A stretch of DNA of 64,000 nucleotides, taken from Streptomyces melanogenes. Its GTDB lineage: Bacteria; Actinomycetota; Actinomycetes; Streptomycetales; Streptomycetaceae. This document shows positions 27,079 to 36,424 of this stretch, piece after piece. Position 1 is the stretch's first letter. The number at the start of each line of letters is the position of its first letter. The notes below the pieces were generated by a model. It was not told where the DNA came from and did no database searches. It worked only from the letters and a program-made list of their open reading frames with translations. The position numbers and the translations under genes are program-made. Location of the stretch: NCBI RefSeq assembly GCF_014649795.1, contig NZ_BMTS01000002.1:620001-684000 (forward strand), read 5' to 3'.

Positions 27079-28508
27079 CCACGCAACGGAGGATGAGCGC
27101 GGCCGGAGTCGCGCTGATGCTCGGCGGCGCGGGAATCATTCTGGCCGCCGGGCCCGCCCGGGCGGCAGAGGTCTCGTACGCCACCGAGTGCATCCCGCCA
27201 CCCATCTCCGGCCTGCCGCCCGTCGAGGGCACCACCAAGGTGCAGATCACCGCGCCCGCCGAGGCGAAGGTGGGCGACGAGGTCGAAGTGGTGTGGAAGA
27301 CCGTCCAGGCCGCGTCCAAGAACCCCGATGTGCTCGACCTGGGGAAGGACACCGTGAAGCCGACCGGCACCGTCAAGGTGGCCGGTGCGCAGAGCGCCGA
27401 CCTGGCGGTGGAGGGGCCGCGGCAGAACCCGCCGATCCCCAAGAACAGCCCGATGGTCCTGCCCGACATGAAGGCCAGGCTGAAGCTGACCAAGGCGGGC
27501 GAGGTCACGCTGACGCCGGACAAGTACACCATCAACGTCAGCAAGCCGATCTCGACCGACACCAAGTGCTCCCCGAAGGAGAAGGTCGGCGCCGGGGCGA
27601 CGATCAAGGTGACGGACGGCGGGGGGACGTCGGGCGGGACCACCACGTCGGGCGGGACCACCACGTCCGGCGGGACCACCACGTCCGGCGGCACGACCGG
27701 GAGCGGTGGGACGACCACGTCCGGTGGGACGACTTCTGGCGGTACGACGACGTCCGGCGGTACCACCGGGAGCGGCGGCACCACCACATCCGGTGGGACG
27801 ACGGGCGGCACCACGACCACGGGCGGGACCACCGCCGGTGGCACCACCGGGGGCGGCGGCCAGACCGACTTCCCCGGCAAGGAAGTCGCCGTCACCTTCG
27901 CCTGCAAGGCCCCCGGCCCGGCCAGCATCAACTCCAAGGTGACGGTCGGCGCCAAGAAGAACGGCGGGAGCTACGACCTCACGGTCAAGACCGCCAAGGG
28001 CGTCATGAACAGCCCGGCCCCGCTCCCCGCGGGCGCGCTGAAGCCCTCCATGCAGATCACCGTCGGCGGCGCCGACAAGGGCTCGGTGACGGTGACGGGA
28101 CCGCCCAACTCCGGCCCCCTGAACACCGGCGACCCGGTCAGCCTCTCCGACATGACCGGCACCTACAAACCGGGCGCGAGCGGCAAGTCGACGCTCAGCC
28201 CCGGCACCCTGACGATCGACGTCACCCTGGCCGGCCAGAAGATCACCATCCCCTGCACGGTCAAGGGCACGGCCCCCGTGTCCCTGGAGCTCGACACCAC
28301 GGCCCAGCAGGGCGGCGCGGCCGGCGGCACCAGCGTCTCCGGCGGCTCCACCGGCGCGAGCGGCAGCAGCTCCGGCGGCCTCGCCCAGACCGGCGCGAAC
28401 GACCACGGCGCCCTGCGCGCCCTCGGCCTCATCGCCGGGACCGCGGTCCTGCTCGGCGGGGCGGTCTTCACCTTCACCCCCTGGCGACGACTGCGCGGTA
28501 CGCGCTGA
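27075..28508 (+). CDS. Two-domain surface protein with Thr-Ser-Gly stalk and LAxTG sorting signal
   Basis: 477 aa. Signal peptide about 1-30 (GPARA-A). Two copies of the domain seen in the small LPxTG protein: about 31-175 (Cys in TECIPP and TKCSPK) and 265-405 (Cys in FACKAPG and IPCTVKG, with SLSDMTGTYKPGASGKS). Between them is a low-complexity stalk at about 182-262 built from repeats of GGTTTS, GGTTGS and variants. Residues 436-440 are LAQTG, followed by a hydrophobic helix and RRLRGTR. This should place the protein on the wall through sortase. The GTG start overlaps the previous stop (GTGA). Confidence 0.8.
   Translation: MTTQRRMSAAGVALMLGGAGIILAAGPARAAEVSYATECIPPPISGLPPVEGTTKVQITAPAEAKVGDEVEVVWKTVQAASKNPDVLDLGKDTVKPTGTVKVAGAQSADLAVEGPRQNPPIPKNSPMVLPDMKARLKLTKAGEVTLTPDKYTINVSKPISTDTKCSPKEKVGAGATIKVTDGGGTSGGTTTSGGTTTSGGTTTSGGTTGSGGTTTSGGTTSGGTTTSGGTTGSGGTTTSGGTTGGTTTTGGTTAGGTTGGGGQTDFPGKEVAVTFACKAPGPASINSKVTVGAKKNGGSYDLTVKTAKGVMNSPAPLPAGALKPSMQITVGGADKGSVTVTGPPNSGPLNTGDPVSLSDMTGTYKPGASGKSTLSPGTLTIDVTLAGQKITIPCTVKGTAPVSLELDTTAQQGGAAGGTSVSGGSTGASGSSSGGLAQTGANDHGALRALGLIAGTAVLLGGAVFTFTPWRRLRGTR
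27620..27858 (+). repeat. In-frame coding repeat (Gly-Thr-Thr-Thr-Ser-Gly stalk)
   Basis: Tandem, imperfect 15- to 18-nt units such as GGCGGGACCACCACGTCG recur here and translate as GGTTTS or GGTTGS. The period and purity suggest expansion by slippage or recombination, so length may vary between strains. Confidence 0.75.
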
Positions 28509-28529
28509 GACAAGGAGCGGTACGGACAA

Positions 28530-28570
28530 GGGAACGGCCCGGTACGCGCGATGCGTACCGGGCCGTTCCC
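28530..28570. terminator. Bidirectional terminator, perfect 18-bp stem
   Basis: GGGAACGGCCCGGTACGC at 28530-28547 pairs perfectly with 28553-28570 around the 5-nt loop GCGAT. It lies 21 nt past the surface-protein stop and 17 nt past the convergent peptide-transporter stop, ending both. Confidence 0.85.
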
Positions 28571-28587
28571 GTGGAGTGCGGGGTGCG

Positions 28588-30120
28588 TCAGCGGACGCTG
28601 CCCATGTGCTCCTTGACCTTCTTGCGGTACATGAAGACCGCCACACCCGCGAGGGCGGCGAGGGTGGCCTCGATCGCGACGGCGCCGGTGCCGTTGAGGT
28701 TGACGCCGAACAGGGCGTCGTTCGAGAGCAGGCCGGTGATGGAGTCACCGGCGGTGACCGCGAGGAACCACACGCCCATCATCTGGCTGGCGTACTTGGC
28801 CGGTGCCATCTTCGTCGTCACCGACAGGCCGACCGGCGACAGGCAGAGCTCACCCACGGTCTGGATGAAGTAGATGCCCACCAGCCACATCGGGCTGACC
28901 GCGGTGCCGTTCGCCGCCATGCCGAGCGGGATCAGGAAGAAGAAGAACGAGACCCCGATGAGCACCAGGCCCATCGTGAACTTCACGATGCTGCTCGGCT
29001 CCTTGCCCTGACGGTTCAGCCACATCCAGATCCAGGCGAAGACCGGCGCCGCCGTCATGACGAACAGCGGGTTCAGCGACTGGTACCAGGAGGTCGGGAA
29101 GTCGAAGCCGAGCATTGAGTGGGAGGCCTTGCCCTCACCGAACGCCTGGACGGTGGACGCGCCCTGGTCGTAGATCATCCAGAACACGGCGGCCGCGACG
29201 AAGAACCAGATGTAGCCGGTCATCTTCGACTGCTCGGTGGCCGAGAGGTCCTTGTCGCGCTTGATCCGCAGCAGCACGGCGGCCGGGACGACCAGACCGA
29301 TGATCGTGAGCGGGATCATCGCCCAGTTCAGGGTGAAGTGGCCGGTGAAGCCGACGACCGCGTAGAAGGTGGTGGCGATGGCCACCCAGATGAGGCCCTT
29401 GCGCAGCAAGGCCGTGCGCTCCTCGGCCACCAGCGGCTTGGGAACGACGTTGCTCTTTGGGCTCAGGTTGCGGGTGCCCATGAGGAAGGCGGCGAGACCG
29501 ATGGCCATGCCGACCGCGGCCATGCTGAAGCCGAGGTGCCAGTTGACCTTCTGGCCGACGGTGCCGATGGCCAGCGGCGCGAAGAAGGCACCGGCGTTGA
29601 TGCCCATGTAGAAGATCGTGAAGCCGCCGTCGCGGCGCGGGTCGTCCGGGCCGTCGTACAGGTGGCCCACCATCGTGGAGATGTTGGCCTTGAGCAGACC
29701 GGAACCGGCCGCGACCAGCGCGAGGCCCGCGAAGAACGGGGCCTGACCGCCGGGCAGCGCCAGCGTGATGTGGCCGGCCATGATCGTGACGGCCGCGATG
29801 GCCACCGTCTTGCGGGGGCCCCAGACGCGGTCGCCGAGCCAGCCGCCGGGCATGGCGAGCAGGTACACCATCGCCGAGTAGACGGAGACGATGACCGTGG
29901 TGGTGGCCACGTCCATGGCCAGACCGCCGCCCATGCTCCCTTCTCCGGCGCCGGGGCCGCCGGAGAGCAGGTAGACGGTCAGCAGTGCCTTCATGCCGTA
30001 GTAGGAGAAGCGCTCCCACATCTCGGTCATGAAGAGAGTGGCCAGGCCGCGGGGGTGGCCGAAGAAGGTCTTCTCGGAGCCGGTGGTGCTGGCCGAGTCC
30101 TTCGTCAGGCTGGACGCCAT
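28588..30120 (-). CDS. Proton-coupled oligopeptide transporter (POT/PTR family)
   Basis: 510 aa, matching the family size and its 12-14 transmembrane helices. The family signature MWERFSYYGMKALL (the ExxER motif) is near residue 35, and the PTR2 pattern FTIFYMGINAGAFFAPL near residue 165 follows GLLKANISTMVGHLYDGPDDPRRD. It imports di- or tripeptides with protons. ATG at 30120 lies after AGCAAGGATCGACC. It is divergent from the response-regulator gene; the shared 580-base spacer contains an ordered 11-nt repeat array. Confidence 0.93.
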   Translation of the reverse strand: MASSLTKDSASTTGSEKTFFGHPRGLATLFMTEMWERFSYYGMKALLTVYLLSGGPGAGEGSMGGGLAMDVATTTVIVSVYSAMVYLLAMPGGWLGDRVWGPRKTVAIAAVTIMAGHITLALPGGQAPFFAGLALVAAGSGLLKANISTMVGHLYDGPDDPRRDGGFTIFYMGINAGAFFAPLAIGTVGQKVNWHLGFSMAAVGMAIGLAAFLMGTRNLSPKSNVVPKPLVAEERTALLRKGLIWVAIATTFYAVVGFTGHFTLNWAMIPLTIIGLVVPAAVLLRIKRDKDLSATEQSKMTGYIWFFVAAAVFWMIYDQGASTVQAFGEGKASHSMLGFDFPTSWYQSLNPLFVMTAAPVFAWIWMWLNRQGKEPSSIVKFTMGLVLIGVSFFFFLIPLGMAANGTAVSPMWLVGIYFIQTVGELCLSPVGLSVTTKMAPAKYASQMMGVWFLAVTAGDSITGLLSNDALFGVNLNGTGAVAIEATLAALAGVAVFMYRKKVKEHMGSVR

Positions 30121-30335
30121 GGTCGATCCTTGCTTGCTCGGGACGCGCGCTTCGTGAGCGGTGATCGCGCCCGGTGGGGGGTGGCCGGCACCGGCAGGGG
30201 AGCCGCCCCGCCCCTACGCCCGAGGGGATTCGCATCCGTGGTGACGGAGGCGAGAGGACGGACCCACCGGGATCCACGCCCGGGGCGCACCATCGCGCCC
30301 GGGGCCCGGCCCATAGGTCATTCACTGTCTTCGGA

Positions 30336-30356
30336 ACCGGAATAAAGAATTCCGGT
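30336..30356. promoter_or_regulatory. ACCGGAAT-AAAGA-ATTCCGGT dyad
   Basis: Perfect 8-nt arms around a 5-nt loop in the AT-richer spacer upstream of the transporter gene. Could be an operator or a short hairpin of the transporter leader (start codon about 215 nt away on the minus strand). Confidence 0.35.
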
Positions 30357-30376
30357 CCTTGTGCAGAAAAGAGACC

Positions 30377-30390
30377 CTTGGCGCGCCAAG
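30377..30390. promoter_or_regulatory. Palindrome CTTGGCGCGCCAAG
   Basis: Perfect 14-nt palindrome in the divergent spacer, 20 nt from the preceding dyad. Candidate binding site of a dimeric regulator; no family match made. Confidence 0.3.
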
Positions 30391-30553
30391 CAGGCCAAAG
30401 GTCCCCGTGTTAGTGCTAAAGGCGTTGAGACACCATACGACACCACACAGCCGCATATGGAAGGACTTGAGAGATGGATCACAGGCGTCGCTGGAACCAT
30501 CCGCGCACATTCGAAGGTGGTTAACAGGATCGCATCCCAGAGCCGCAGGGGCG

Positions 30554-30619
30554 GACGACCAAAAGACGATCAAGGAACGGCCGTCGGACGATCAAGAGGC
30601 GATCAGGGGACGATCAAGA
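30554..30619 (+). promoter_or_regulatory. 11-nt phased direct-repeat array, candidate response-regulator operator
   Basis: Six successive 11-nt units begin at 30554, 30565, 30576, 30587, 30598 and 30609. Units at 30554, 30565, 30587 and 30609 begin GACGAYCAA; 30598 reads GGCGATCAGGG; 30576 is degenerate. The three closest copies (GACGATCAAG) are exactly 22 nt apart. Eleven-nt direct repeats are the usual footprint of OmpR/PhoB-type regulators, and such a regulator gene starts 82 nt downstream. Confidence 0.6.
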
Positions 30620-30700
30620 ACGGGCGCGGTCCCCAACCCCGGCCGGTCCCTGACGGGTTCCACGGACAGCCCGTCCCGGTCGCGGACTACCATCACCCCC

Positions 30701-31378
30701 ATGACCCGTGTACTGCTCGCCGAGGACGACGCGTCCATCTCGGAGCCGCTGGCCCGCGCACTGCGTCGGGAGGGTTACGAGGTCGAGGTCCGCGAGGACG
30801 GCCCGACCGCCCTCGACGCCGGACTCCAGGGAGGCGCCGACCTGGTCGTGCTCGACCTGGGGCTGCCCGGAATGGACGGTCTGGAGGTGGCCCGCAGGCT
30901 CCGCTCCGAGGGCCACACCGTCCCGATCCTGGTGCTGACCGCCCGCGCCGACGAGGTGGACACCGTGGTCGGCCTCGACGCCGGCGCCGACGACTACGTC
31001 ACCAAGCCGTTCCGGCTCGCCGAGCTGCTGGCCCGGGTGCGGGCCCTGCTGCGGCGCGGCGCCACCGAGCCGGCCCCCCAGCCCGCCACCCACGGCGTGC
31101 GGATCGACGTCGAGTCGCACCGCGCCTGGATGGGCGACGAGGAGCTCCAGCTCACCGCCAAGGAGTTCGACCTGCTGCGGGTGCTGGTGCGCGACGCGGG
31201 CCGGGTCGTCACCCGCGACCAGCTGATGCGCGAGGTCTGGGACACCACCTGGTGGTCCTCGACCAAGACGCTCGACATGCACATCTCCTGGCTGCGCAAG
31301 AAGCTCGGCGACGACGCCGCCAACCCGCGCTACATCGCCACCGTGCGCGGCGTCGGCTTCCGCTTCGAGAAGAGCTAG
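30701..31378 (+). CDS. OmpR/PhoB-family response regulator
   Basis: 225 aa. Receiver domain 1-115 with the acidic pocket EDD at 8-10, phosphoacceptor Asp about 52 in VVLDLGLPGMDG, conserved Lys in DYVTKPF; then the winged-helix DNA-binding domain (LTAKEFDLLRVL, then MREVWDTTWWSSTKTLDMHI and VRGVGFRFEKS). The ATG at 30701 gives the right N terminus (MTRVLLAEDD); the frame is open further upstream but codes for unrelated sequence. It is 38 nt from the kinase gene. The 11-nt repeat array in its promoter suggests autoregulation. Confidence 0.95.
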   Translation: MTRVLLAEDDASISEPLARALRREGYEVEVREDGPTALDAGLQGGADLVVLDLGLPGMDGLEVARRLRSEGHTVPILVLTARADEVDTVVGLDAGADDYVTKPFRLAELLARVRALLRRGATEPAPQPATHGVRIDVESHRAWMGDEELQLTAKEFDLLRVLVRDAGRVVTRDQLMREVWDTTWWSSTKTLDMHISWLRKKLGDDAANPRYIATVRGVGFRFEKS

Positions 31379-31416
31379 CCGACGCCCCGCGCCCGTACGT
31401 CCTGGGACACTGAGCC

Positions 31417-32679
31417 ATGCGCCGCCGACTGATCAACTCCACGCTCGCCGTGGTGCTCGTGGTGATCGCCGTCTTCGGCGTCTCCCTCGTCATCGTCGAG
31501 ACCAGGACGATCAGCAGCAGCGCCCAGGAGAGCGTGAACTCCGAGGCGCTGCGGCTGGTGAGCGTCATCGACAGCCGGATGCTCGCGGGCGAGACGGTCG
31601 GCGCCCAGTCGCTGGCCGGCGTCGGCCCCGACCGCTACGCCCGCATCGACATCCCCGGCCGCGCCCCCATCGAGCTCGGCACCCGCCCCGGCGGCTCGCT
31701 CATCCGCGGCTCCGCCAAGGGCGAGCGCGGCGAGTCCGTCGTGGTCGAGGAGTCCCGCTCCACGGTCACCCGGGAGGTCGGGCGCACCCTGCTGATCATC
31801 GGCGCGGTGGCGCTGCTCGCCATCGTCTCCGCGGTGCTCCTCGCCGTACGCCAGGCCAACAAGCTGGCCTCCCCGCTCACCGATCTGGCCGAGACCGCGG
31901 AGCGGCTCGGCTCCGGCGACCCGCGCCCGCGCCACAAGCGGTACGGGGTGCACGAGCTGGACCGGGTCGCCGACGTCCTGGACTCCTCCGCCGAGCGGAT
32001 CGGGCGGATGCTCACCGCCGAGCGCCGGCTCGCCGCCGACGCCTCCCACCAGCTGCGCACCCCGCTCACCGCGCTCTCGATGCGCCTGGAGGAGATCGCG
32101 CTCACCGACGACCTGGACACGGTCAAGGAGGAGGCGACGATCGCGCTCACCCAGGTCGAGCGGCTCACCGACGTGGTGGAGCGCCTCCTCACCAACTCCC
32201 GCGACCCCCGGATCGGCTCGGCCGTCGTCTTCGACCTCGACGAGGTGGTCAAGCAGCAGCTGGAGGAGTGGCGCCCGGCCTACCGCAGCGCGGGCCGCGC
32301 GATCGTCCGCTCCGGCAAGCAGGGGCTGCGGGCGGTGGGCACCCCGGGGGCGGTCGCCCAGGTGCTCGCGGCGCTGATCGAGAACTCGCTGATGCACGGC
32401 GGCGGCACGGTCGCGGTGCGCACCCGGGTCACCGGCAACCAGACCGTGGTCGAGGTCACCGACGAGGGGCCCGGCGTACCGTCCGACCTCGGGGCGCGGA
32501 TCTTCGAGCGGACCATCAGCGGCCGCAACTCCACCGGCATCGGCCTGGCGGTCGCCCGCGACCTGGCGGAGGCGGACGGCGGCCGCCTGGAGATGCTCCA
32601 GCAGCAGCCCGCCGTCTTCGCGCTGTTCCTGAGCCGGGTGGCGCGCGGCCCGCGCGAGCCGGAGCAGACGATCAGATGA
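31417..32679 (+). CDS. Sensor histidine kinase, partner of the response regulator
   Basis: 420 aa. Membrane segment about 8-25, extracytoplasmic sensor about 26-120, second membrane segment about 126-147, HAMP about 150-200. HisKA has the H-box DASHQLRTPLTAL with phospho-His about 211. The ATP domain has N-box IENSLMHGGG, DEGPGVP and NSTGIGLAVARDLAEADGG. It phosphorylates the neighbouring response regulator. The sensed signal is unknown; the divergent peptide transporter suggests peptide or nutrient state but this is only context. Confidence 0.94.
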   Translation: MRRRLINSTLAVVLVVIAVFGVSLVIVETRTISSSAQESVNSEALRLVSVIDSRMLAGETVGAQSLAGVGPDRYARIDIPGRAPIELGTRPGGSLIRGSAKGERGESVVVEESRSTVTREVGRTLLIIGAVALLAIVSAVLLAVRQANKLASPLTDLAETAERLGSGDPRPRHKRYGVHELDRVADVLDSSAERIGRMLTAERRLAADASHQLRTPLTALSMRLEEIALTDDLDTVKEEATIALTQVERLTDVVERLLTNSRDPRIGSAVVFDLDEVVKQQLEEWRPAYRSAGRAIVRSGKQGLRAVGTPGAVAQVLAALIENSLMHGGGTVAVRTRVTGNQTVVEVTDEGPGVPSDLGARIFERTISGRNSTGIGLAVARDLAEADGGRLEMLQQQPAVFALFLSRVARGPREPEQTIR

Positions 32680-32715
32680 CCGGTTTACGCCCCTGATTCA
32701 CTGGGCTCGAAGGAT

Positions 32716-33231
32716 TCACGAGCCGGAATTGTTGCGGGCGTACGGCTGCGGGGCGTCGCCGAGAAAGGATTCGGCGGTCTGCACGGCCTCCCGGGCGGGC
32801 AGCGCCCGGAACACCCAGGTGCGGTACGACCAGAACCGGAAGACCGTGCCGAGGCCGAGGCCCACCACGTTCTTGGCGACGTTGTCGGCGACCGTCGAGG
32901 TGTAGCCGAAGCCGTAGTGCGAGAGCGCCAGCACACCGTTCTCGATCACCAGGCCGATACCGCTGAACAGCAGGAACAGCATCAGCTCCCGGCTGCGCCG
33001 ACCGCTGTCGGTGTCCCGGTAGGTCCAGTAGCGGTTGCCGACGTAGTTGGTGGCGATGGCGACGGCGGTGGCGATGACGCCGGAGCGCACGACCGCGAGG
33101 TGGGCCACGTGCATGCACAGGTTGAAGACGATCGCGTTGACGACGAATCCGATGGCGCCGACGGCACCGAACTTCGCGATCTCCCGGGCGAGCAGCTGCA
33201 GCCGCGTACGCAATGCGCCCCGTTCACTCAT
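32716..33231 (-). CDS. GtrA-family membrane protein
   Basis: 171 aa with four transmembrane segments. It fits GtrA: KFGAVGAIGFVVNAIVFNLCMH near the N terminus, NYVGNRYWTYR, then LVIENGVLAL and the ending VGLGLGTVFRFWSYRTWVF. GtrA proteins are thought to help move or supply lipid-linked sugars (often Glc- or Ara-phosphopolyprenol) to wall polymers. ATG at 33231; the frame extends to 33360 but the extra residues look unlike a GtrA start. Convergent with the histidine kinase. Confidence 0.88.
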   Translation of the reverse strand: MSERGALRTRLQLLAREIAKFGAVGAIGFVVNAIVFNLCMHVAHLAVVRSGVIATAVAIATNYVGNRYWTYRDTDSGRRSRELMLFLLFSGIGLVIENGVLALSHYGFGYTSTVADNVAKNVVGLGLGTVFRFWSYRTWVFRALPAREAVQTAESFLGDAPQPYARNNSGS

Positions 33232-33404
33232 GGTGATCGCCCAGCCCCGTTCGGTTCGGTGTCGTACTCGCTGTCGGTGTCGACGGTCGTACGCCAACCC
33301 GGCCATGCTAACCAGCGCCTCTGGGCATTGCTCGTGGACGCCCGCAAATCCCGGCCACACCCGGCTCCGGCGGGGGCCCCGGGGACGGCGGATACCCTGG
33401 GGGT

Positions 33405-34544
33405 GTGACGTTCCCGGTAGTCGGCATGGTCGGCGGCGGTCAGCTCGCCCGTATGACCCACGAGGCGGGCATCCCCCTCGGCATCAGATTCAAGTTGCTC
33501 AGTGACACCCCCCAGGACTCGGCGGCCCAGGTGGTGAGCGATGTCGTCATCGGCGACTATCGCGACCTGGACACGCTGCGTGCCTTCGCGCGCGGCTGTG
33601 ACGTGATCACGTTCGATCACGAGCACGTGCCCACCGAACACCTGCGGGCCCTGGAAGCGGACGGCATCCCCGTCCGCCCGGGGCCCGACGCGTTGGTGCA
33701 CGCCCAGGACAAGGGGGTGATGCGCGCCAAGCTCGACGAGATCGGCGCGCCCTGCCCCCGCCACCGGCTGGTGGCGGACCCGGCCGACGTGTCGCGGTTC
33801 GCGGCGGAGGGCGAGGGCTACCCCGTCATCCTCAAGACGGTCCGGGGCGGCTACGACGGCAAGGGCGTGTGGTTCGTCCGCTCCGAGTCGGACGCGGCCG
33901 ACGCCTTCAAGGCGGGCGTGGACGTGCTCGCCGAGGAGAAGGTCGACTTCGTATGGGAGCTCGCGGCCAACGTGGTCCGCTCCCCGCACGGCCAGGCCGT
34001 GGCCTACCCGGTCGTCGAGTCGGTGCAGGTCGACGGCGTCTGCGACACCGTGATCGCGCCCGCGCCCGACCTCGCCGAGGAGCTGGCGGGCGAGGCCCAG
34101 CAGCTGGCGCTGCGCATCGCGGACGAGCTGGGTGTGGTCGGCCACCTCGCGGTCGAGCTCTTCGAGACCCGCGACGGCCGCATCCTCGTGAACGAGCTCG
34201 CCATGCGCCCGCACAACTCCGGCCACTGGACCCAGGACGGCGCGATCACCTCGCAGTTCGCCAACCACGTCCGGGCCGTCCTCGACCTTCCGCTGGGCGA
34301 CCCGCGCCCGAGGTCGACGTGGACGGTCATGTGCAACGTGCTCGGCGGCGACTACCCGGACATGTACTACGCGTATCTGCACTGCATGGCCCGCGACCCC
34401 CAGCTCAAGATCCATATGTACGGCAAGGACGTGAAGCCCGGCCGTAAGGTCGGCCACGTCAACACCTACGGCGACGACCTCGCTGACGTGCGCGAGCGCG
34501 CCCGTCACGCGGCCGACTACCTCAGAGGAACGATCACCGAATGA
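33405..34544 (+). CDS. purK: N5-carboxyaminoimidazole ribonucleotide synthase
   Basis: 379 aa ATP-grasp enzyme. It uses ATP and bicarbonate to carboxylate aminoimidazole ribonucleotide at N5 in purine synthesis. Landmarks: [19 protein letters not shown] at the N terminus, [23 protein letters not shown] (ATP-binding lysine), [12 protein letters not shown] and [20 protein letters not shown] at 33405 begins VTFPVVG. Its stop overlaps purE by ATGA, so both are made together. Confidence 0.96.
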   Translation: MTFPVVGMVGGGQLARMTHEAGIPLGIRFKLLSDTPQDSAAQVVSDVVIGDYRDLDTLRAFARGCDVITFDHEHVPTEHLRALEADGIPVRPGPDALVHAQDKGVMRAKLDEIGAPCPRHRLVADPADVSRFAAEGEGYPVILKTVRGGYDGKGVWFVRSESDAADAFKAGVDVLAEEKVDFVWELAANVVRSPHGQAVAYPVVESVQVDGVCDTVIAPAPDLAEELAGEAQQLALRIADELGVVGHLAVELFETRDGRILVNELAMRPHNSGHWTQDGAITSQFANHVRAVLDLPLGDPRPRSTWTVMCNVLGGDYPDMYYAYLHCMARDPQLKIHMYGKDVKPGRKVGHVNTYGDDLADVRERARHAADYLRGTITE

Positions 34545-35071
34545 GCAGCGCGTCCCCCGTCATTGGCATCGTCATGGGCTCGGACTCCGACTGGCCGGTC
34601 ATGGAGGCCGCCGCCCAGGCCCTGCACGAGTTCGAGATCGCGTACGAGGTCGACGTGGTCTCCGCGCACCGGATGCCGCACGAGATGATCGCGTACGGCG
34701 AGCAGGCGGCGGACCGCGGCCTGAAGGCGATCATCGCGGGCGCGGGCGGCGCGGCCCATCTGCCCGGCATGCTCGCCTCGGTCACCCCGCTGCCCGTGAT
34801 CGGCGTCCCGGTGCCGCTGAAGTACCTGGACGGCATGGACTCCCTGCTGTCCATCGTGCAGATGCCGGCCGGGGTGCCGGTGGCGACGGTGTCGGTGGGC
34901 GGGGCGCGCAACGCGGGCCTGCTGGCCGCCCGTATCCTGGCCGCCCACGACCCCGAACTCCTCGTGCGCATGCGGGAGTTCCAGCAGGAGCTGAACGACC
35001 AGGCGACCGAGAAGGGCAGGCGGCTGCGCGCCAAGGTGGAGTCCTCGGCTTCTTTCGGCTTCGGAAAGTGA
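34541..35071 (+). CDS. purE: N5-carboxyaminoimidazole ribonucleotide mutase
   Basis: 176 aa class I PurE. It moves the carboxyl of N5-CAIR to carbon 4. Family features: [17 protein letters not shown], the substrate-binding [22 protein letters not shown] and the C-terminal [26 protein letters not shown]. It overlaps purK by 4 nt and the following dipeptidase by 4 nt (GTGA). Cytosolic; works with PurK. Confidence 0.96.
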   Translation: MSSASPVIGIVMGSDSDWPVMEAAAQALHEFEIAYEVDVVSAHRMPHEMIAYGEQAADRGLKAIIAGAGGAAHLPGMLASVTPLPVIGVPVPLKYLDGMDSLLSIVQMPAGVPVATVSVGGARNAGLLAARILAAHDPELLVRMREFQQELNDQATEKGRRLRAKVESSASFGFGK

Positions 35072-36261
35072 GCACGGTGGACCACCTCGCGCGAGCCCGT
35101 ACGCTGCTGGCCCAGCACCCCGTCGTCGACGGCCACAACGACCTGCCCTGGGCGCTGCGCAAGCAGGTCCGCTACGACCTCGCGCGCCGCGATGTCGGGC
35201 AGGACCAGACCGGGCACCTGCACACCGACATCCCCCGGCTGCGGGCGGGCGGGGTCGGCGCGCAGTTCTGGTCGGTGTACGTGCGCACCGACCTGGCGGG
35301 CGACGAGGCGGTCAGCGCGACCCTTGAGCAGATCGACTGCGTCGACCAGCTGATCGCGCGCTACCCCGGGGACCTGGCGGCGGCGCTCACGGCGGACGGC
35401 ATGGAGAAGGCGCGGGCGGCGGGCCGCATCGCGTCGCTCAAGGGCGCCGAGGGCGGTCACTCCATCAACAACTCCCTCGCCACGCTGCGGGCGTTGTACG
35501 CGCTGGGCGTCCGCTACATGACGCTGACGCACAACGACAACACCGCGTGGGCGGACTCGGCGACGGACGCGCCGGGGGTCGGGGGGCTTTCCCCGTTCGG
35601 CCACGAGGTGGTCCGCGAGATGAACCGGCTCGGCATGCTCGTCGACCTCTCGCACGTGGCGGCGACGACGATGCGGGACGCGGTGTCGACGTCGACCGCG
35701 CCGGTGATCTTCTCGCACTCCTCGGCGCGGGCGGTGTGCGACCACCCGCGCAACGTGCCGGACGACGTCCTGGCGCTCCTCCCGTCCAACGGGGGAGTGG
35801 CCATGGTGACCTTCGTGCCGAAGTTCATCCTGCCCGCGGCGGTGGAGTGGACGGCGGCGGCGGACGAGAACCTGCGGGTGCACGGGCTGCACGCGCTGGA
35901 CACCTCGCCCGAGGCGATGGCGCTGCACGCGGCCTTCGAGGCGGCGCATCCTCGGCCGGTCGCGACGGTGGTGACGGTGGCGGACCACCTCGACCACATG
36001 CGGGCGGTCGCCGGGATCGACCACGTCGGCATCGGCGGCGACTACGACGGCACGGCGTTCACCCCGTCCGGTCTCGACGACGTCTCCGGCTACCCCAACC
36101 TGATCGCCGAGCTCCTCAGCCGCGGCTGGTCGGAGGGGGACGTGGCGAAGCTGACGTGGGGGAACGCGGTGCGGGTGCTGCGGGATGCGGAGGCTGTGGG
36201 GCGGGAGGAGAGGTCCCGCCGGGGCCCGTCGAACGCGACGCGGGAGTCCCTGGACGGTTAG
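35068..36261 (+). CDS. M19-family zinc dipeptidase (membrane-dipeptidase type)
   Basis: 397 aa with all the binuclear-zinc ligands of renal-type dipeptidase: [10 protein letters not shown] (His 23 and Asp 25), KGAEGGHS (bridging Glu), DLSHVAA, FSHSSAR (His plus the substrate Arg) and GIGGDYDG. It hydrolyses dipeptides, possibly of D- or beta-lactam-related type in other bacteria. GTG at 35068 overlaps the purE stop, tying it to purine genes; no known metabolic reason. No signal peptide is seen, so it is likely cytoplasmic. Confidence 0.92.
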   Translation: MSTVDHLARARTLLAQHPVVDGHNDLPWALRKQVRYDLARRDVGQDQTGHLHTDIPRLRAGGVGAQFWSVYVRTDLAGDEAVSATLEQIDCVDQLIARYPGDLAAALTADGMEKARAAGRIASLKGAEGGHSINNSLATLRALYALGVRYMTLTHNDNTAWADSATDAPGVGGLSPFGHEVVREMNRLGMLVDLSHVAATTMRDAVSTSTAPVIFSHSSARAVCDHPRNVPDDVLALLPSNGGVAMVTFVPKFILPAAVEWTAAADENLRVHGLHALDTSPEAMALHAAFEAAHPRPVATVVTVADHLDHMRAVAGIDHVGIGGDYDGTAFTPSGLDDVSGYPNLIAELLSRGWSEGDVAKLTWGNAVRVLRDAEAVGREERSRRGPSNATRESLDG

Positions 36262-36332
36262 ACCCCCCACCCCGCTTTTTCTCTAAACCCTCCGGGGGAT
36301 TCGCGTTCGTCTGCGGGCCGTCCCCAACTGGT

Positions 36333-36424
36333 CGCGCAGTTCCCCGCGCCCCTTAGATGCCGCTGACGCGGCAATCCCCTGGGCGCCCCGAAGGGGCGCA
36401 TTTAGGGGCGCGGGGAACTGCGCG
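36333..36424. repeat. Facing pair of palindromic repeats
   Basis: Reverse core 36333-36352 and forward core 36405-36424 enclose 52 nt holding a smaller hairpin (GGGCGCCCCGAAGGGGCG). It lies between the intact dipeptidase gene and its degenerate paralogue. Upstream is TCTGCGGGCCGTCCCCAAC, the same flank as other copies. Confidence 0.85.

Larger units (their letters stand above)
30121..30700. other. Regulatory spacer between peptide transporter and two-component system
   Basis: 580 bases, with the stretch around 30310-30540 clearly lower in GC than the coding sequence. No convincing gene. It holds a small hairpin at 30336-30356, a palindrome at 30377-30390 and the 11-nt repeat array at 30554-30619 (separate entries). 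Promoters for both divergent operons should lie here. Confidence 0.6.

Noticed and set aside
27604..27858. Possible CRISPR or nucleotide satellite in the Thr/Ser/Gly repeat
   Set aside because: The period is in frame with the protein and units are degenerate without unique spacers; it is a coding stalk.
30359..30700. N-terminal extension of the response regulator (114 extra codons)
   Set aside because: The frame is open, but receiver domains begin at the chosen ATG, and the upstream stretch contains the 11-nt repeat array and promoters.
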